This document shows positions 60,240-64,000 of a DNA stretch of 64,000 nucleotides, piece after piece. The notes below the pieces were generated by a model. It made no database searches. It saw only the letters and a program-made list of their open reading frames with translations, and was not told the DNA's origin. Each line of letters starts with the position of its first letter. The first letter of the stretch is position 1. The position numbers were made by a program, and so were the translations under genes. The stretch is from Symsagittifera roscoffensis (lineage: Eukaryota > Xenacoelomorpha > Acoela > Convolutidae), in NCBI RefSeq assembly GCF_963678635.1, contig NC_087065.1, forward strand, positions 19,543,623-19,607,622, in the 5' to 3' direction.

Positions 60240-62620
60240 CACAAAAATGAGTCGAGTATTACCGAATCAAGAGAAGCCAATACGACATGAAAACAACACA
60301 GTTAATGTCGATGCGAAAAGTGACTTTTGCGGCACATTCCCGTGTGACGACGCGGACAATAGTTTAAAAGATACACGGATAGGAAGCACACAGACAAACG
60401 CGCCAAGGAAACCAAATTGTTGACTTCCAAACAGTCTCGACAGAAGACCTGTGAACAGAACTTGAAGACGTGTTGTTAAATGAAAAAGTAATCGCTTTTG
60501 AACGGTACAAACTCATTAGACGCATTAACATGAAGAACCAATAAATCTAATGCTTCCATTCAGAACTGGCAGAACTCAACTCTAAAGCAGCTTGCGGGTA
60601 TAAAGAGGACAATATCATATGTGCTACGTTCTCATCCCACATGCTAAAGGAAAAGATATCGGAAGAATTACTAGCTGAAACGCGCACACCAGAAAATAAC
60701 ATACAACTACACGATCAGAAGAGAAATGTGCATTGAGCATATTTGAACAAAAAAACCGCAGTCAAGGACATTCCAAACATTATCATTAGACAAGAACCAG
60801 TCAGACCAAATTCGCAAGAGATACCAGGGGTAAAGAATTTACAAGGACAACGAAATGCACCTGGAAAATACAATCCACGGCAAGGCAGCAAACAGTAATA
60901 CGAGTGCGGAAACCATTTCTCATCAGGGCATCCTCAGACTTGCCGGCAAAAGACAGAATATCGGTAGAGGAGGTCAGTTCCAGAAAAAGTGTGGCTGTCA
61001 AAAACAATGAAAAACACGAAAAGCAGGAACACAGGAACAGCAATAGCAACAAGAGTACAACACCAACACTGTAGCGTTCACGAAAGTCACATCAGCCAAC
61101 GAATGGGAGACAAATAACGACCAATGTTCGGAATTGGCAGCTAGTGAACTCCTCGAGGAGAAAGATGCCGCAGCCTTCAAATAAGAAGGCCTAACCAGGA
61201 CACTGGATAAAAGTTAAAACTACAGGTGAAGCAATCACTGCAACAGCAGACCCAGGAAGTCAAAATTCACATCTAAACGAACAACTCCACATTCTTGCTG
61301 CCCACAATCTCGCCATTTAAAACGGGGTATATATTCAACCACTAGGCAGTTTAATACTAACAATGGAATCCGTAAGGTGGTCAACCAATTCAGCCCCGTT
61401 CGTAGTAGTAGACAGCCACAGAGCAAATATCGTGTGTTGGATCATCGTCGCACATATGGAAATTTAATTCAAACCCAGAAAAACCGGTACTCCATATCAT
61501 CTTAAGCAATAAAGGAAACAACAAATCAGACTCTGGAATAATAATTTGGTTCAAAAAGCTTTCAAGGGACATTGTACACGATTCGAATGATCAAGAAACA
61601 ATGTAGTTAAAACTGAATCTGTAGATAGTTTCACAGCAGTATAGCAGTGAGGATGGAGAGTCCCCTTCCTCCTGCAAAGCAGAAGAGATTAAGGAACCAA
61701 TTAATTGATTCATCAAAAACACGTTAGAAAACCAGGCAAGTGTAGCGACAAAATTTTTATCAGCCGCAAGCTGTCAAAACAACCGGGCAGGAAATAACCT
61801 TTTTTTTTCAATACTTGACTTGAGCTGGGCATAATACACACAATGACAACAAGCCCAAAATACAACTTCAGTTTAGAAGGCCGAAGTTTAACATGAACAT
61901 ATCAATTTTAAACAGGATTCTACGAACTGACGGAAAAGCCAGCCAAAATACAAAAACAAACGGTTCAATGCTAGTAAACTGCAAAACACTGCATTTCAGA
62001 CATCCTACTCAAAAAAAAGGAGAAGGTGGACGAACAAATGGCGCTAGAAATCATCTTAAGTAATTTTGATGAAGAAAAACTTAGCAATTTCAGGGCCTAA
62101 ACGCGATTTCCGTGCAAACAGATTGATTGGCCGCAGTTTATTTTAAGTGCTGAAGGAGCGCGACTGCTAAAAAGAAAACAGAGGCTATCAAAAAACTGAA
62201 GGCCCAAAAAATACAAACAAATTTTGATTTCTTATGTTAAATCACTCTTAGAAAGTAGATTCCCAATCTGGCATTGGAAAAGACCGTTCGAGACTACTGC
62301 TAAAATCAGTGACAAACATAGCTTCAAGTGGCTAGATGAAGACGAAAGGACACTTAAGAAAGTAGTAGAAAAGGTCGCAGAAATTACAAAATATAGACAT
62401 TTTGACCTACTTTTGGGTACAAGAATAGTTTGTGACGCATCAAACACTGTCCTTAAGGCAGCATTAGAACCTTTAAGGGATTGATGCGAGTTTCAATTGC
62501 GTGAAGTTTCCTGAATTCGCCCGAGGAAACCTACTCTTTTATTGAGTCAGAGTTGTTAGGAGTTTTTCGGGCGGTTGAATAGTTTGCGCAGTACCTTTAT
62601 GGAGAATAGTTGCCGTCGTT
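60240..62620 (+). pseudogene. Ancient plus-strand gypsy copy: gag, protease, RT, RNase H
   Basis: Many stops, but family landmarks occur in order. Gag text related to the 9-17 kb family lies at about 60450 (IAFERYKLIRR) with a cysteine/His knuckle near 60900 (CGNHFSSGHPQTC). A protease-like ADPGSQNSHLN is at about 61240 with APFVVVDSHRANIV near 61390. RT motif A (SILDLSWA) is at 61810, and RNase H runs 62224-62600 (LLGTRIVCDASNTVLKAALE, then YSFIESELLGVFRAVE). It is a distant relative of the minus-strand gypsy family, opposite in orientation and much more decayed. Confidence 0.65.
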
Positions 62621-63442
62621 ACGAACCATCAAGCTCTAATAAGTGCAATGAATGCTCTAAAGATATCAAAGACCATCCAATAAAGGCTAACCAAATAGGA
62701 TGACAGAACTGTTACCCTTCATTTTTGATACCAAATACCTGGCAGGATTTAGGATAAAAAAATAGACTAATTGAATACTTGTCAAGAAATCCAGTCATTC
62801 CGGCGCTACCGGCATCCAACTTTTATGAGGGCTTTGTGGTGGCCCAAAATACCTCGTTTATATCAAAGCTTGCAACGGAGTGCTAAACCAGTCAGCCAAT
62901 ATGATACGAGCCTTACAGAAATTGATTGACAGCCGAAAGAAAAGAGATATAGAATAATTGACTCCGTTGTCAAGCAATACAAAATCAGTCGCATTCAGTT
63001 CTTAATAAAACGGAACGAACAAAAGCTCAAAGCAGGAAAAAACTGAAGTTAAGAGACTTTTTTGCTTACCCAACACAACGAAGAAAATTACAACAGACCA
63101 GAAAAAAACAATTGATAAACCAACCCGAGAGAACAAACATTTGCAAAAAACCCTACCGGACGAAGAAAAAGAAAAACACAAAAACAGATATTCAAGCGAT
63201 GGAAGTGAATAAAACCAGATAGCGACAACAATTTTATCCCGAAAACGAGTGTGCAACAACAAGAGGGGGTGCCCGACAACAAATAAGAGAGACGGCAAGG
63301 GCAGAACAAAGAGAGCGGGAAAAGGGGGAAAGAGACAAACAACCTATAAAGAGGGGGTTAACACAACCGATCAACAAGGTGAGCGAGTAACACTCAATTT
63401 AGACAAAATGTCCCATGTTCTTCATTTCAGGAAACACGTGGG
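62621..63442. other. Unassigned sequence before the gap
   Basis: Probably the remains of the same gypsy pol or its 3' end; polar, Lys/Arg-rich plus-strand text near 63100-63400. No domain is recognised. Confidence 0.35.
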
Positions 63443-63642
63443 NNNNNNNNNNNNNNNNNNNNNNNNNNNNNNNNNNNNNNNNNNNNNNNNNNNNNNNNNN
63501 NNNNNNNNNNNNNNNNNNNNNNNNNNNNNNNNNNNNNNNNNNNNNNNNNNNNNNNNNNNNNNNNNNNNNNNNNNNNNNNNNNNNNNNNNNNNNNNNNNNN
63601 NNNNNNNNNNNNNNNNNNNNNNNNNNNNNNNNNNNNNNNNNN
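63443..63642. other. Assembly gap (200 N)
   Basis: Exactly 200 unknown bases, the usual scaffold placeholder. Frames crossing it are not genes. Confidence 0.99.
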
Positions 63643-64000
63643 ATCCGTTGCTCCAGGAAGCTGGAATCGTCGATATGAACGTTTTCTTAGACGGTGGTTG
63701 TTGATCTCGGTTGTATTTGGGGGATCGTACCAAGATTGCTGATTTGCTGTAATGCGTGTTGATTTGGTTTACTAGAGAACAGCAATGCTCCAAACTCGTT
63801 CGGATGTGGCGTGAAGTTTGACTTCGGATGAAGTGCCTGCTGACTTGGATCTGTACGTATACTTGAACATCGAGATGGCCATTGTTCTGTTTCAATGGAT
63901 TTCCTTTGCTGCGATGCCAAGTCTTACTTTAAATCCTTTGAGTGTAATGACTGTAGGCAGCATATCGGGTGTGTTTTGCCATTCCGTAGTTGGAGTGTGA
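63643..64000 (-). other. Unassigned sequence right of the gap
   Basis: Minus-strand frames are open from 63920 and 63895 towards the gap (for example NNGHLDVQVYVQIQVSRHFI). Another minus frame near 63870-64000 looks protein-like too. No family is identified. A retroelement fragment is possible. Confidence 0.3.

Noticed and set aside
63249-63704. 151- and 157-codon frames across the N run
   Set aside because: Their length comes from unknown bases in the assembly gap.
1-64000. tRNA, rRNA or other structural RNA genes
   Set aside because: None could be recognised by eye; a covariance-model scan would be needed to exclude them.

Overview
The window looks like a repeat-dense stretch of an invertebrate, most likely nematode (Caenorhabditis-like), nuclear genome. 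The reasons are AT-rich noncoding DNA, a short U-rich splice acceptor of worm type at 3661-3673, a decayed Maverick/Polinton, Ty3/gypsy and BEL/Pao remnants, and an exactly 200-base scaffold gap at 63443-63642. I see no intact host gene. The only host-like piece is one orphan exon with a fibronectin-III-like domain (3674-3964). Species assignment is inference.

The centrepiece is a 25.6 kb insertion on the minus strand (17348-42906), a giant LTR retrotransposon of Ty3/gypsy type. Near-identical ~921 bp LTRs lie at 18329-19250 and 41986-42906. In element orientation the order is: LTR; ~3 kb leader with a CCCCTCCGGATT motif array; a 142-codon leader ORF; Gag; two CCHC knuckles plus protease; RT; RNase H; integrase with a long C-terminal extension that ends in a divergent macro domain; then five further ORFs (A-E) of about 9 kb where an env gene would sit. 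ORF B carries an SGNH (GDSL-like) hydrolase domain with all four catalytic blocks and a second, degenerate copy of the fold. ORFs C, D and E resemble nothing I recognise. Successive ORFs meet at in-frame stops (TGA, TAG, TAA), overlaps (ATGA), direct abutment (TAA-ATG) or frame changes, with almost no intergenic space. This is the best candidate for an undescribed system.

The element sits inside the RT region of an older gypsy copy, which lies in the second copy of a tandem duplication. The duplicated unit is about 9352-16118, repeated as about 16114-50056 (interrupted by the giant element). Each unit contains minus-strand gypsy gag/protease/RT pseudogenes, TGT...ACA LTRs with TGGCGCAGTCAGCA primer-binding sites, a conserved unassigned fragment, and a ~33 bp minisatellite. 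Gypsy copy 1 extends left through RNase H and integrase remnants to about 5.2 kb.

To the right (about 49.2-56.9 kb, plus strand) is a broken Polinton. It has an unassigned gene, a VLDIEC protein, a membrane ORF, packaging ATPase, small helical ORF, retroviral-type integrase, penton-like protein, small basic protein, major capsid protein and adenain-like protease, all with frameshifts and stops. I could not find its DNA polymerase. The last 6 kb hold a BEL/Pao RT fragment (minus), a very old plus-strand gypsy relative (gag to RNase H), the gap and an unassigned end. The first 5 kb hold an 813 bp direct repeat, small hairpin-bearing repeats and the orphan exon.
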